A stretch of 64,000 bases of DNA from Paenibacillus dakarensis. Its GTDB lineage: Bacteria; Bacillota; Bacilli; Paenibacillales; Paenibacillaceae. The notes beneath the pieces were generated by a model. The model was not told the DNA's origin and made no database searches. It was given only the letters and a program-made list of their open reading frames with translations. The stretch's first letter is position 1. The number at the start of each line of letters is the position of its first letter. Made by a program: the position numbers and the translations under genes. The stretch spans positions 1 to 64,000 of the forward strand of contig NZ_CDSE01000042.1 in assembly GCF_001373415.1 (NCBI RefSeq). Reading direction: 5' to 3'. Shown piece after piece: positions 55,106 through 64,000 of this stretch.

Positions 55106-57142
55106 TTATTCCTTCGCCACTCGCTCCAGAATCATCACATCACGGCCGGCAATGGTAACCTTACCGCACACCTTCCGCCCTGTGAGAAGCTCGATAAGCG
55201 GCTTGTCGCCTGCATCAATTACGGCTTCATCAGTGTTATGATTCAGAACGAACAGGTAAGAGACATCACCTTTCACCCGTTCCGATACTTCAACGCCAAC
55301 CGGTGCATCCAGTGGAGCGTGAATTCCCATGTCTGCACACAGATGACCCAGGAAACTTTCCAAGAAGTCCGAAACCGGACTGCTGGCCACATAATACGCC
55401 TGACCTTCGCCGAACTTGTTACGTGTCAGAACGGGAGTCCCCTGATAGAAATCAGATCCGTATTCCGCCAGTACCTCTGCTGTCTCCGCGTGGATAATAT
55501 CACACAATATGCCGCAAGGATAGCAGCCTTGGAGACTGCCCATACCTTTTTTCATCACCATTTCATTAAACTGTCCCGGATAAAGCGCATCTATCTCCTC
55601 AGCCCATACTCCAAGAACCTTCCGCAGTTCACCCGGGTACCCCCCGAGCGTAACCAAGTCATTCTCATTCACAATTCCGCTAAAGAATGTCGTTATAAAC
55701 GTACCTCCGCGGGCAACGAAATCCTCTACCTTCTTCGCAAAGCCCGGCTTCACCATATACATGACCGGAGCAATGACAAGATCATAGGCACTTAACTCCT
55801 CTTCGACGCTGATCATATCCGTTCCGATATGGTTCTTGTACAGCGCATCGTAATATTTATGAACCTCATCCACATATTTTAGAGCCACGCTTGGTCCGCT
55901 TGACAGCTCCACAGCCCAGCGATTTTCCCAGTCGAACATGATGGCAGCTCTGTTTCTGGACCGTGAATCAACGATTTTGTCCCCGAGTCCCTGCAGCTCT
56001 TTCCCAAGTTCTGCACACTCACGGAACACACGAGTATGCTCGTGACCTGCATGCTCAATGAGAGCCCCGTGATACTTCTCGCAGGCACCGACGGAACGGC
56101 GAAGCTGGAAGAACATAACCGTATCGGCGCCGTGCGCTACAGCTTGATAGCTCCACAGCCGCATCACACCTGGACGCTTTAATGCATTATAAGCCTGCCA
56201 GTTCTGCTGGCTTGGAGTCTGCTCCATGAGCATAAACGGCTGTCCGCTCTTTAACCCGCGCATCAGGTCATGGCTCATGGATGTAAAGCTGAACGGCGTA
56301 TCCATAGACGGATAATTGTCCCATGATATGACATCCATATACTTGGCCCACTTGAAATAATCCAGCTCCGGATACGTGCCCATCAGGTTCGTTGTAATTG
56401 GAATTTGCGGCGTCACGGACTTCAAAGCCTCGTATTCAAGTCTATAGCATTCGAGCAGACTGTCCGATTGGAACCGGCGGTAATCGAGTGAAATACCCTG
56501 AAAATTCGTCCGGTTGCCATCCCACTCTTCACTCAGTATATTCGGGACAACGATCTCATCCCACTCATAAAATGTATGTCCCCAGAATGCTGTATTCCAA
56601 GCCTTATTTAATTTCTCGATCGTTCCATAACGTTCTTTCAGCCACACCCTGAACTGCTGCTCACATTGATCACAGTAGCAGTACCCCCCATACTCATTGG
56701 AGATATGCCATGCGGATAGCATCTCGTGATCCTTGTAACGCTCTGCTAGCATAGCTGCGAGCTTTACAGAATATTTGCGGTAGGTCGGACTGTTCGGACA
56801 TGAATTATGACGTCCGCCAAATTTGCGCTTACGGCCATGATAATCGACACGAAGCACATCCGGATATTTCTTAGCCATCCATGCTGGATGGGCCCCTGTG
56901 CTTGTTGCAAGACAGACCCGAATATTCTCCTGCGCCAGACGATCCATAATACGATCAAGCCACGCAAAATCATAAGTATTCTCATCCCGCTGGGACTTTG
57001 CCCAGGAAAAGACGTTAATTGTTGCGACATCGATTCCTGCCAGCTTAAACATCCGCATATCCTCTTCCAACGTGGCCTCATCCCACTGTTCGGGATTGTA
57101 ATCTCCTCCGTACCAGATCTTTGGCAATTGTTCACTAAGCAT
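55106..57142 (-). CDS. GH42 family beta-galactosidase
   Basis: A 678-residue glycoside hydrolase of family 42. It has the (beta/alpha)8 N-terminal domain (YGGDYNPEQW at residue 11), the acid/base E150 in AWHISNEYGG, the nucleophile E307 in FMLMEQTPSQ, and zinc-site cysteines near 115 and 155-160 (CYCDQC). The trimerisation and small C-terminal beta domains follow. No signal peptide, so it acts on imported oligosaccharides. The downstream place in an ABC transporter unit suggests hydrolysis of galacto-oligosaccharides, as for YesZ or GanA. Confidence 0.92.
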   Translation of the reverse strand: MLSEQLPKIWYGGDYNPEQWDEATLEEDMRMFKLAGIDVATINVFSWAKSQRDENTYDFAWLDRIMDRLAQENIRVCLATSTGAHPAWMAKKYPDVLRVDYHGRKRKFGGRHNSCPNSPTYRKYSVKLAAMLAERYKDHEMLSAWHISNEYGGYCYCDQCEQQFRVWLKERYGTIEKLNKAWNTAFWGHTFYEWDEIVVPNILSEEWDGNRTNFQGISLDYRRFQSDSLLECYRLEYEALKSVTPQIPITTNLMGTYPELDYFKWAKYMDVISWDNYPSMDTPFSFTSMSHDLMRGLKSGQPFMLMEQTPSQQNWQAYNALKRPGVMRLWSYQAVAHGADTVMFFQLRRSVGACEKYHGALIEHAGHEHTRVFRECAELGKELQGLGDKIVDSRSRNRAAIMFDWENRWAVELSSGPSVALKYVDEVHKYYDALYKNHIGTDMISVEEELSAYDLVIAPVMYMVKPGFAKKVEDFVARGGTFITTFFSGIVNENDLVTLGGYPGELRKVLGVWAEEIDALYPGQFNEMVMKKGMGSLQGCYPCGILCDIIHAETAEVLAEYGSDFYQGTPVLTRNKFGEGQAYYVASSPVSDFLESFLGHLCADMGIHAPLDAPVGVEVSERVKGDVSYLFVLNHNTDEAVIDAGDKPLIELLTGRKVCGKVTIAGRDVMILERVAKE

Positions 57143-57233
57143 GAATGAATCCTCCTAAAAAATGTGATCGGGCCTAATTCAGTCATAAGATAAACAGGTC
57201 GCCCAAGGATGAAATCTTGAACGACCTGGATTT

Positions 57234-58922
57234 TCAGTTATTCCACAGCTCTACGCGCTTGCGTACAAGCTCTGTATATTCCTTCTCCATTTTCTCTGCG
57301 CCTGCAGCATTCAATTCTTGAAGAAAGCTGTCATATAAGGAGTCGAATTTAGAAGGATCGGCAAGAATGATTTCCGGAATCCGTTTGCGTGTAATCTCTT
57401 CGACCTTTTTGTACGTAATATTGATATTGGAATCCGACGGTACCGGGATATTGTAAGCAGCGCCCCAAGGCTTCTCTTTAAATTCATCTTCTTTAGGCCA
57501 CAGATCTTTCCACATCTTCACATTGTAGGCTGCTAATGTCTCTTTAGCTGATGCCGTGTAATTCTCCATAATTTGTTCCGGGTAGTTCGTTGTGAAGTAG
57601 TTTCCTGTTGAGTCCTTCACACCGTCACCGTAACGAGGAAACATTGCTAAATAAAGACCGATGCCCGATTCTTTGGAGAAGTTGACGTTGTCATTAATTT
57701 TACGTTCTTGAATTTCTTTAGGAATGACGCGTTTGCCGTCTACCACATTATAGTGCTCGCCTTCAATTCCCCAGTTCATCAGGATTTGGCCTTCTTCGGA
57801 AGCCAGGTAATCCAGGAACTTGATGATCCGAACCGGATCCTTCGCAGAAGTCGTTATTCCTACGCCCCAACCTGCAGTGTAACCAATGCTCTGGAAAGCA
57901 GCATCCTTTGTGGTTTCATCAAGCTGGATCGGGAATCTGGCATACGTGCGATTTTCTTTGCCTGCGGTGCGAAGCGCATTGGTTGCATTACCAAAACCCC
58001 ATTCTTGGTCAATGAGACCCAGCACACGGCCAGAGGAGATTTTAGCTTCATACTGATCCGTCTTCTGGACAAATGCTTCTTTATCCAGCAGACCGGTAGC
58101 ATTCATATGGTTCAGCCAGCGGAAGTACTCTTTCTCTTCCGGACGTTTGTAGTGAAGCTTCGCCTCCACCGTCTCCTGATCGATATAGTACTCGCCGTCA
58201 TCCGATGCACCCGTAGCGCCGAAGGCAGGGTTCGTTACGGAGATCATAATTCTCCAGCCATCTGCATTCAGCGTAAGCGGAATCGTTGGTTGTCCGTCGA
58301 TTTTTGGATTCTTCTCAGCGTATGCTTTTAAAGCATTCTCATAATCTTTTACTGTTTTCAATTCAGGATAACCAAGTTCTTTCAGAACCTCATGCTGGAT
58401 TTGGAATGTGCCGCCTGCATCAAAAGCGGTATGTCCAACTGCATTGAGCGTAGGGAGAACATAGATGGATTCGTCCTCGTTGCTCCATTTCAACCGGCTC
58501 ATATAGTCGCCGTACAGCTTTTTAATATTCGGAGCATGCTCTTCAATCAAATCCGTCAGATCGATAAAAGCTCCCGAGTCCACGAACAGGTTGGCATCCC
58601 CTTTCGCAAATACCATATCAGGGTACTGACCACTTGCGACAAGCAGCGGAAGCTTCTGATTTGATCCGTCTACCGCAAACTCAGCTTGAACCGTAACACC
58701 TGTCTTCTCTGTAAGCTTTTTGCCTACTGCATCCTGCATATTATTCCAGCTCGCATTGGAATCCGCGCTGAAAAAGCTCACTGTGATCGGATCCTTATTG
58801 TCTGACTCCCCTGCCGCGCCTGTACCTTTCACTTCCTCTTTGCCGTTACCGCAAGCAGCCAAGAGCATGGTTGCCAGCATCGTAATCACAAGCAGCAGAG
58901 ACGTCTTCTTCTTATGTTTCAT
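57234..58922 (-). CDS. Sugar ABC transporter solute-binding lipoprotein (YtcQ/LplA-like)
   Basis: A 562-residue extracellular binding protein. The lipobox LAAC ends at Cys24, so it is anchored in the membrane by a lipid. The size (over 500 residues) and the VSFFSADSNASWNNMQDAVG start of the mature domain fit the large binding proteins that pair with LplB/YtcP-type permeases and carry oligosaccharides or polysaccharide breakdown products. GGGGG ribosome binding site. It lies 91 bases before the GH42 gene and 81 bases after the second permease gene. Confidence 0.9.
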   Translation of the reverse strand: MKHKKKTSLLLVITMLATMLLAACGNGKEEVKGTGAAGESDNKDPITVSFFSADSNASWNNMQDAVGKKLTEKTGVTVQAEFAVDGSNQKLPLLVASGQYPDMVFAKGDANLFVDSGAFIDLTDLIEEHAPNIKKLYGDYMSRLKWSNEDESIYVLPTLNAVGHTAFDAGGTFQIQHEVLKELGYPELKTVKDYENALKAYAEKNPKIDGQPTIPLTLNADGWRIMISVTNPAFGATGASDDGEYYIDQETVEAKLHYKRPEEKEYFRWLNHMNATGLLDKEAFVQKTDQYEAKISSGRVLGLIDQEWGFGNATNALRTAGKENRTYARFPIQLDETTKDAAFQSIGYTAGWGVGITTSAKDPVRIIKFLDYLASEEGQILMNWGIEGEHYNVVDGKRVIPKEIQERKINDNVNFSKESGIGLYLAMFPRYGDGVKDSTGNYFTTNYPEQIMENYTASAKETLAAYNVKMWKDLWPKEDEFKEKPWGAAYNIPVPSDSNINITYKKVEEITRKRIPEIILADPSKFDSLYDSFLQELNAAGAEKMEKEYTELVRKRVELWNN

Positions 58923-59003
58923 GTAAGCTACCCCCTTAAATGAATGATGAAGATGTTTGATTTTTGTATGCGTACAACAGGCTAAGCCTGCCGATACCTG
59001 AAC

Positions 59004-59909
59004 TTAACTTTTTACAGCACCCAAGGTCATGCCTTTAACAAAATATTTTTGCAGGAACGGATATACAAGTAAGATCGGAACGGTTACCACGATGGTAATC
59101 GCCATCTTGATGGATTCTGGCGAAACCTGCTTGATCTGCTCCGCTATATTCTGGCCAGCGACCTTGCCGCCCGCCCCCTGGGTGGTGCTCTGAAGCACTT
59201 TCATTAATTCATACTGCAGTGTTGTCAGATGAGGAGCTGATCCGTTATACAGATACGTATCGAACCATGAGTTCCACTGGCCGACAGCCAGGAACAGCGC
59301 GATCGTCGCAATGACCGGACTGCAGAGCGGAAGGATGATTTTATAGTAAATCTTAAAGTCATTCGCTCCATCCAGTTTGGCTGACTCCTGCAGTGAATAT
59401 GGAAGGCCGTCGATAAACGACCGGATTACGAACACGTTAAACGCACTGACCATACCCGGAATAACATATACAAGGAATGAGTTCATCATGTGCATATCCC
59501 GGATCAGGATGAATATCGGAATCATACCGCCAGAGAAGTACATCGTCAGAGCCAGAAACACAGACATAAACTTTCTTCCCTGGAAGTCTACCCGGCTAAG
59601 TACATAACCCAGCATCGTTCCGCTTAGCAGCCCGAGCAGTGTACCGATTGCCGTCCGAAGCAGAGTGATCTTCGCTCCTGTCAAAAGTCCTTCGTATTTA
59701 AAAATCTGAGCATAGTTCTCTAATGTGAATTGCCGCGGCCAGATATATATTCCGCCTCGCACGGTATCAACTGAATCATTTAAAGAAATCGCAAGTACGT
59801 TCAGAAACGGATACAGTGTAACAATCATAACAATGGCCATAAATGTATAGTTGGCTGTATCAAACACCCGGTCGGAGAGCGTCGGTTTAAATGCTTTGGA
59901 ACGAGCCAT
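59004..59909 (-). CDS. Carbohydrate ABC transporter permease (YtcP/LplC-like)
   Basis: A 301-residue permease with about six membrane helices. The EAA loop is EESAKLDGANDFKIYYKIIL-like, cut here to ESAKLDGANDFKIYYKIILP, placed in the cytosol near residues 188-207. It is a CUT1-family type (long binding protein partner). It follows the other permease gene by 15 bases, with a GGAGG site. Confidence 0.92.
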   Translation of the reverse strand: MARSKAFKPTLSDRVFDTANYTFMAIVMIVTLYPFLNVLAISLNDSVDTVRGGIYIWPRQFTLENYAQIFKYEGLLTGAKITLLRTAIGTLLGLLSGTMLGYVLSRVDFQGRKFMSVFLALTMYFSGGMIPIFILIRDMHMMNSFLVYVIPGMVSAFNVFVIRSFIDGLPYSLQESAKLDGANDFKIYYKIILPLCSPVIATIALFLAVGQWNSWFDTYLYNGSAPHLTTLQYELMKVLQSTTQGAGGKVAGQNIAEQIKQVSPESIKMAITIVVTVPILLVYPFLQKYFVKGMTLGAVKS

Positions 59910-59924
59910 GTTGTCACCCTCCTC

Positions 59925-60893
59925 CTACATAATGGATTGCTTCGTGAATTTTTTGAACACACCGTTAGCGACAAAGAGCAGAATAATACTTACGATCGAG
60001 TTGAACATTCCAATCGCTGTACCAAAGGAGAAGCGCCCCATGCCAAGACCATAATTCAGTGCGTACAGGTCTAATACTTGCGAATAATCAACGACGAGCG
60101 GGTTGCCAAGCAGGAACTGCTTCTCAAAGCCAATACTGATCAAATGTCCAATCGACATGATAAGCAGGATCGCAATCGTTGGGGCGATACTTGGAAGCGT
60201 AATGTTCCAAATCTGTCTGATCCGGCTTGCTCCATCGACACGGGCTGCTTCATACTGCTCCTGATCGATCCCTGTAATGGCTGCAAGATATATAATTGCG
60301 CTCCAGCCCATCTCTTTCCACAGATCTGCACTCGTTACGATGTACCAGAACCAGTTCCCTTTTGCCATAAACTGAATCGGCTGGTCAATCACACCGATGG
60401 CCATGAGGAGCTGGTTAACCGCCCCTCCATCAACGGACAGCATTTTGGTCACAATCCCGGCTACAACGACCCAGGATACGAAGTGGGGAAGGTAGGAGAT
60501 GGTCTGTACCGTCCTTTTGAATACGCTTCCACGAAGTTCGTTTAAAAGTACTGCAAAAAGAATGGGAATCGTGAACCCTGCGATAAGGCCCAAAAAGCTC
60601 ATAGCCAATGTATTTCTTAAAACCATATAAAACTTCTCATCCGAGAATAGAGTAATGAAGTGATCGAACCCTACCCACTTTTGCTCAAAGATTCCTTTAC
60701 CAGGCCTGTAATTCTGGAATGCCATAAGCCATCCCCAAACCGGCAGGTAGTTGAATACAAGTACAATGATAAGGAAAGGAACGGACATTCCGTATAAAAT
60801 TTTCTGCTCCTTGAAGGTGGCCCAGAATCCTCTCTTCTTTTTCTTCTTTGCGGCAGGTTGAATGCTCTCTTCTGTAGTTGTTACCGCTTTCAA
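59925..60893 (-). CDS. Carbohydrate ABC transporter permease (LplB/YteP-like)
   Basis: A 322-residue permease with about six membrane helices and an EAA loop at EQYEAARVDGASRIRQIWNI near residues 220-239. The basic N-terminus (KKKKKRGFW) lies in the cytosol. The start is a TTG at 60893 behind GGAGGGG. First gene of the transporter unit that continues to the binding protein and GH42. No ATPase gene is in the unit, so a shared MsmX-type ATPase elsewhere probably energises it. Confidence 0.9.
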   Translation of the reverse strand: MKAVTTTEESIQPAAKKKKKRGFWATFKEQKILYGMSVPFLIIVLVFNYLPVWGWLMAFQNYRPGKGIFEQKWVGFDHFITLFSDEKFYMVLRNTLAMSFLGLIAGFTIPILFAVLLNELRGSVFKRTVQTISYLPHFVSWVVVAGIVTKMLSVDGGAVNQLLMAIGVIDQPIQFMAKGNWFWYIVTSADLWKEMGWSAIIYLAAITGIDQEQYEAARVDGASRIRQIWNITLPSIAPTIAILLIMSIGHLISIGFEKQFLLGNPLVVDYSQVLDLYALNYGLGMGRFSFGTAIGMFNSIVSIILLFVANGVFKKFTKQSIM

Positions 60894-61240
60894 ATCGACC
60901 CCTCCTCTCTTCTATATCTTGATGATAATTCATGCGGAACCCCGGCGATACCCGAAGGATTGGCTGAAAAATCATATAGAAATTAGAGATTTGAGGGGGC
61001 GTCTCTTTTTCCGGTGCGAGGTGCATTTTTCTGGTGTGAGGCGCTGCGGGTACGAACCATTCCTCCCATTGCTGTTGTGCTCCAATTTCCTGAATTAATT
61101 TTTATTCGAGGAGGAAATTGGAGCACAAAGGCAATCGCTTCGCTTGTCCGGAATCGTTTCGTCCCCTTCGCTGCTTCGTGCAGATGCCCCATCAAAAAAA
61201 GCTTCCCCCAAATCTCCTGAGTGGGGTGGGGGGACAATAA
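60894..61240. other. Intergenic region with repeats before the transporter operon
   Basis: About 350 bases without a gene. It holds an imperfect 20-base direct repeat (units near 61006 and 61026, CCGGTGCGAGGTGC and CTGGTGTGAGGCGC) and the intact copy of the dispersed palindrome (61075-61128). A promoter for the transporter genes must lie here, but no clear -35/-10 pair was recognised. Confidence 0.5.
61075..61128. repeat. Intact dispersed palindromic repeat
   Basis: A 17-bp perfect inverted repeat (TTGTGCTCCAATTTCCT/AGGAAATTGGAGCACAA) with a 20-base loop that can pair further (GAAT/ATTC). A related, decayed copy with matching flanks, inverted, lies at 29323-29420. Confidence 0.75.
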
Positions 61241-61282
61241 AAAGGTCGAAGTTGGGCTCCTGCGGAGCCTTTTTCGACCTTT
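61241..61282 (-). terminator. Terminator of the YesM/YesN operon
   Basis: The stem AAAGGTCGAA/TTCGACCTTT closes over a second GGCTCC/GGAGCC hairpin. On the minus strand it is followed by TTTATTG. It lies 14 bases past the YesN stop codon. Confidence 0.85.
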
Positions 61283-61295
61283 ATTTTTACAATCC

Positions 61296-62852
61296 TTACA
61301 TTTCCGCCTCTTTGCGGTAATTTGTCGGTGAGATGCCGACGTATTTCTTAAATTTGCTATGAAAATAATCGACGTTGGAATAGCCGACTTTCTCAGCGAC
61401 TTGATACACCTTCATGCCTTTTTTCAGTAGCGCCTTCGCCTTATCGATCCGCACTTTATCCAGATAGGTATTAAAGTATTCGCCCGTTGTGCTTTTGAAC
61501 ATCTTACCTAAATAGGCACTATTGTAATTAAAGACGGCAGCCAGTGTTTCCAGTTTGATCGGTTCACTATAATTTCGATGGATCAAATCAATGATTCGTT
61601 TCATTTCCTGCTCGCGACCGCCATTGTCGGCTTGCCACATGAGCTCTTCGAGGACCTGAACCGAATGATGACAGAGATCGTACACACAAGGCTGACGGTA
61701 TACTGCTGTAATTTGATCCGTGCGTTCCTGGATTCGGGATTGAAGTTCAGGATGATGCTGCGTCAATTTGCTGTGCACTCCGGTTAACAGCTCCATGAAG
61801 GAGTTCCTGATCTTCTCTTCCGTAAACTCTTCCTGGATCATTGCACATGCCGCTGATTGTACGATAGTTTTGAGAACTTCAATATTTCCAATATCCACCG
61901 CATAATATAGCTGCTCCGTATACAGGCCAGGATCATAGCTGTGCTCCCCATGAGGATTCATATCACAACCAAACCGCTCCGCACCAGGAAACAGCAGTTC
62001 ACCGGAATGATAGAAAAAACGCTGCCGTATCATCTCTCGGGCCGAGCGATAAGATTCGGATATGCGATCTATTCGCCGGACATGTAAGCCTGCAGCAGAA
62101 GTAATGGATACCCCTGCCTCGCCAGCCGCAAGATGAAGCTCATGAAACAATTCCTCACGTCCATTCTGCGTATAAACCCGAAATGGCAGCAACATACCGA
62201 TATAGGATTTTTTCGTGAATACTACCCCTCTGCCCTTCTTCTCGAAAGCTTCGATCAGCTTCCGCTTCAATTGGACATCCGGTTCCTGACCGGGCGGAGC
62301 ATCATCAAAGTCATGAATGTGAATGAGAAGAACCTGATAATTTTCCCATGCTAAACCTAACCGCTCAGCACTCTGAAGCCACCCTTCGGATAAGCCTTCT
62401 TCTGTGATGAGAGCTCGAATGAACTGTTCGCGATTTCCCTCCATAACGTCTTTGTTTATTGGGCTTCCTGACTGCTCCTGTTCAACCACTTCCTTTATCT
62501 GAACGAGATGCGCTGTTAATTCCTCTTCATCTACAGGCTTTAGCAAATAACCATTCACACGGTGGGTAATAGCTCTCTGAGCGTAATCAAAATCAGCATA
62601 ACCGCTTAGAATCAGCAGACGAACCTTAGTATCCACCGCACGAATGGACCCAATTAGCTGCAGTCCATCCATGCCGGGCATCCGGATATCCACGATCATA
62701 ATATCAGGGGCATAGAGCTTGTGTTTCTCCAGCGCTTCACTGCCATTTGCAGCTGTGTCTACAATTTCAATTCCCAGTTCATCCCACGCAATGATGCTCT
62801 TCAGACCCTCACGAAGTTTGGGCTCATCATCTACGATCAGTACCTTAATCAT
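61296..62852 (-). CDS. YesN-type response regulator (receiver plus AraC DNA-binding domain)
   Basis: A 518-residue regulator. The receiver (1-120) has the acidic pair in VDDEP and phospho-D in IMIVDIRMPGMDG near residue 55. A long middle region follows, and the C-terminus (about 415-515) is an AraC-type double helix-turn-helix (LETLAAVFNYNSAYLGKMFK and VAEKVGYSNVDYFHSKFKKY). In this family the partner is a YesM kinase and the target is a nearby sugar transporter operon. The ATG at 62852 follows AGGAGG and overlaps the kinase stop by 8 bases; the frame to 62939 lies inside the kinase gene. Confidence 0.9.
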   Translation of the reverse strand: MIKVLIVDDEPKLREGLKSIIAWDELGIEIVDTAANGSEALEKHKLYAPDIMIVDIRMPGMDGLQLIGSIRAVDTKVRLLILSGYADFDYAQRAITHRVNGYLLKPVDEEELTAHLVQIKEVVEQEQSGSPINKDVMEGNREQFIRALITEEGLSEGWLQSAERLGLAWENYQVLLIHIHDFDDAPPGQEPDVQLKRKLIEAFEKKGRGVVFTKKSYIGMLLPFRVYTQNGREELFHELHLAAGEAGVSITSAAGLHVRRIDRISESYRSAREMIRQRFFYHSGELLFPGAERFGCDMNPHGEHSYDPGLYTEQLYYAVDIGNIEVLKTIVQSAACAMIQEEFTEEKIRNSFMELLTGVHSKLTQHHPELQSRIQERTDQITAVYRQPCVYDLCHHSVQVLEELMWQADNGGREQEMKRIIDLIHRNYSEPIKLETLAAVFNYNSAYLGKMFKSTTGEYFNTYLDKVRIDKAKALLKKGMKVYQVAEKVGYSNVDYFHSKFKKYVGISPTNYRKEAEM

Positions 62853-64000
62853 CTGTCTTACCTCCTGTTGGAATACTGAATTGGATGGTCGTTCCAATGC
62901 CCGGCATGCTTTCAATATGCAGCCCGTGACGGGTTCCATAAGTCAGCTGCAGCCGAACGTGAACATTTCGAAGCCCGATCCGCCCCCCCTCAATTTCATC
63001 CGGTTCATTTAAATAAATGCGCAGATTCTCAAGTCGATCCGGTTCTATACCTGCCCCGTTATCCGCAACCGAAATCATAATAAGATCTTCGTAAGCCACT
63101 GCCCTCACACAAATGGTTGTACTCTCCTGCTTATTATCCATGCCGTGAATAACGGCATTCTCCACAAGTGGTTGAATGATCAGCGGCGGAATTTGGACCG
63201 CTCTTGCCTTCTCATCTATATCGAGTTCAAAAATTAAGCGATCCTCATATCTGAATTTCTGAATATCCAGATAACACTGAACCATTTCGACCTCATCCTG
63301 GATCGTGATCTTTCCGCTTCCGATCTCCAGATTGTTCCTCATCATCTTGCCAAGCAGGCGAACCACATGAGCAATTTCGGTTTCTCCTTTCAAATGAGCT
63401 TCCATTCGAATGGATTCCAGTGCATTAAACAAAAAGTGAGGATTGATCTGGCTAGCCATCATTTTGAACTTGATTTCATTCTGCTTTTGCTCAAGCATCC
63501 TCTTCTGCTCGTTAGAGTCCTGCACTTCATTCATCAGGTCATTCACACTGCGTACCATTGAATTAAACTGGCGTGACAGCTGGCCGATCTCATCCTTGCC
63601 GTCTATCTCCATCGCAATTCCCAAGTTCCCTATACCCACCTTGGAAATATGTTTGCTTAGATGCAGCAAGCGGCCGGATATCATCGATGAGAAGCTGTAT
63701 ATAAGAATAATGGCAAGAATCAAACTGATTATAATCACCGTCATTGCCAGCTTATTGGTCCGATTTACGTCTTTCATAATGCTGTCAATTGAGAAAATCG
63801 AAATAATTCTTAATCCTTCCGAATTCAAAGCTGGCTTCAAAGGTTCGATCAGTACTTTGGAGGCTTCACCATCAATAACCGATTCATAGGTACCGCTTCG
63901 GTTATAAACAACGCCCGAGCTATCCTTGATATTAGCCAGCGTCTTCCCGTAAAGATCCGGACGATTAGAGGCTACAATGTTGTTCTTGCTGTCCACAAGG
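62845..64000 (-). CDS. YesM-type sensor histidine kinase (partial, cut by window edge)
   Basis: C-terminal part of a sensor kinase, at least 384 residues. The start of the gene lies beyond base 64000. The visible part has the end of an extracellular Cache-like sensor, one membrane helix (about 80-105), a HAMP domain, the His_kinase motif QINPHFLFNALESIR with the phospho-acceptor His, and a GHKL ATPase part (NAVIHGMDNK, DNGAGIEPD). The helix-plus-HAMP layout is typical of YesM. Overlaps YesN by 8 bases. Confidence 0.9.
   Translation of the reverse strand, partial: LVDSKNNIVASNRPDLYGKTLANIKDSSGVVYNRSGTYESVIDGEASKVLIEPLKPALNSEGLRIISIFSIDSIMKDVNRTNKLAMTVIIISLILAIILIYSFSSMISGRLLHLSKHISKVGIGNLGIAMEIDGKDEIGQLSRQFNSMVRSVNDLMNEVQDSNEQKRMLEQKQNEIKFKMMASQINPHFLFNALESIRMEAHLKGETEIAHVVRLLGKMMRNNLEIGSGKITIQDEVEMVQCYLDIQKFRYEDRLIFELDIDEKARAVQIPPLIIQPLVENAVIHGMDNKQESTTICVRAVAYEDLIMISVADNGAGIEPDRLENLRIYLNEPDEIEGGRIGLRNVHVRLQLTYGTRHGLHIESMPGIGTTIQFSIPTGGKTDD

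Overview
The window looks like a chromosomal segment of a spore-forming Bacillales, most likely Paenibacillus or a close relative. The basis is the gene repertoire: a YyaC-type sporulation protease, a Bacillus-type sigma-B partner-switching module, a lysine riboswitch, an S-layer-homology protein, YesM/YesN-type two-component genes, ABC transporters of the LplB/YtcP/YtcQ type, and strong AGGAGG ribosome binding sites with several TTG and GTG starts. No rRNA, tRNA, insertion sequence, prophage or CRISPR array was seen. Most genes are on the minus strand and most transcription units end in clear hairpin terminators.

Layout. 0.1-8.7 kb: housekeeping and stress-related genes (SAM methyltransferase, DUF6483, alpha/beta hydrolase, YyaC, DUF1128, pirin, asparaginase, YeaQ-like and YtxH-like proteins, DUF5665, CorA). 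8.8-18.0 kb: a sigma-B control region on the minus strand. It reads REC-PP2C phosphatase, CHASE3/GAF hybrid kinase with three receivers, CheR-type methyltransferase, REC-HK-REC hybrid kinase, rsbV, rsbW, sigB. The phosphatase, hybrid kinase and methyltransferase match the RsbY/RsbK/RsbM system known from the Bacillus cereus group; the second hybrid kinase is an extra part. A sigma-B-like promoter lies directly before rsbV. 18.2-21.6 kb: likely sigma-B targets, with two divergent sigma-B-like promoters driving a DUF948/secreted protein/general-stress unit one way and a DUF1328 mini-protein the other way.

21.6-29.3 kb: CDF metal exporter, ABC-F ATPase, metallo-hydrolase, CvfC-like protein, and a lysine riboswitch in front of a LysP-like permease. 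29.3-33.3 kb: a dispersed palindromic repeat, a secreted transglutaminase-like protein and a YcdB/SLH surface protein. 33.6-38.0 kb: xylose locus, xylA-xylB divergent from the ROK repressor xylR, with operator-like and cre-like sites; xylB carries a frameshift. 38.1-45.5 kb: thioredoxin reductase, a P1B-4-type metal ATPase with a Fur/PerR-like box, a degenerate PPDK-like TIM-barrel protein, MetY and an SDR.

45.8-51.3 kb: a compact cluster of two ABC ATPases, a 742-residue permease with an inactive M1-peptidase-like part, an ECF sigma factor, and a membrane protein that overlaps the sigma gene, as an anti-sigma gene often does. 51.6-55.0 kb: aldo/keto reductase with a TSUP exporter, and small unknown proteins, including an unlisted TTG-start zinc-ribbon-like gene. 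55.1-64.0 kb: a glycoside utilisation locus (YesM/YesN, two permeases, a lipoprotein binding protein, GH42 beta-galactosidase), with a second copy of the dispersed palindrome. YesM runs off the right edge.
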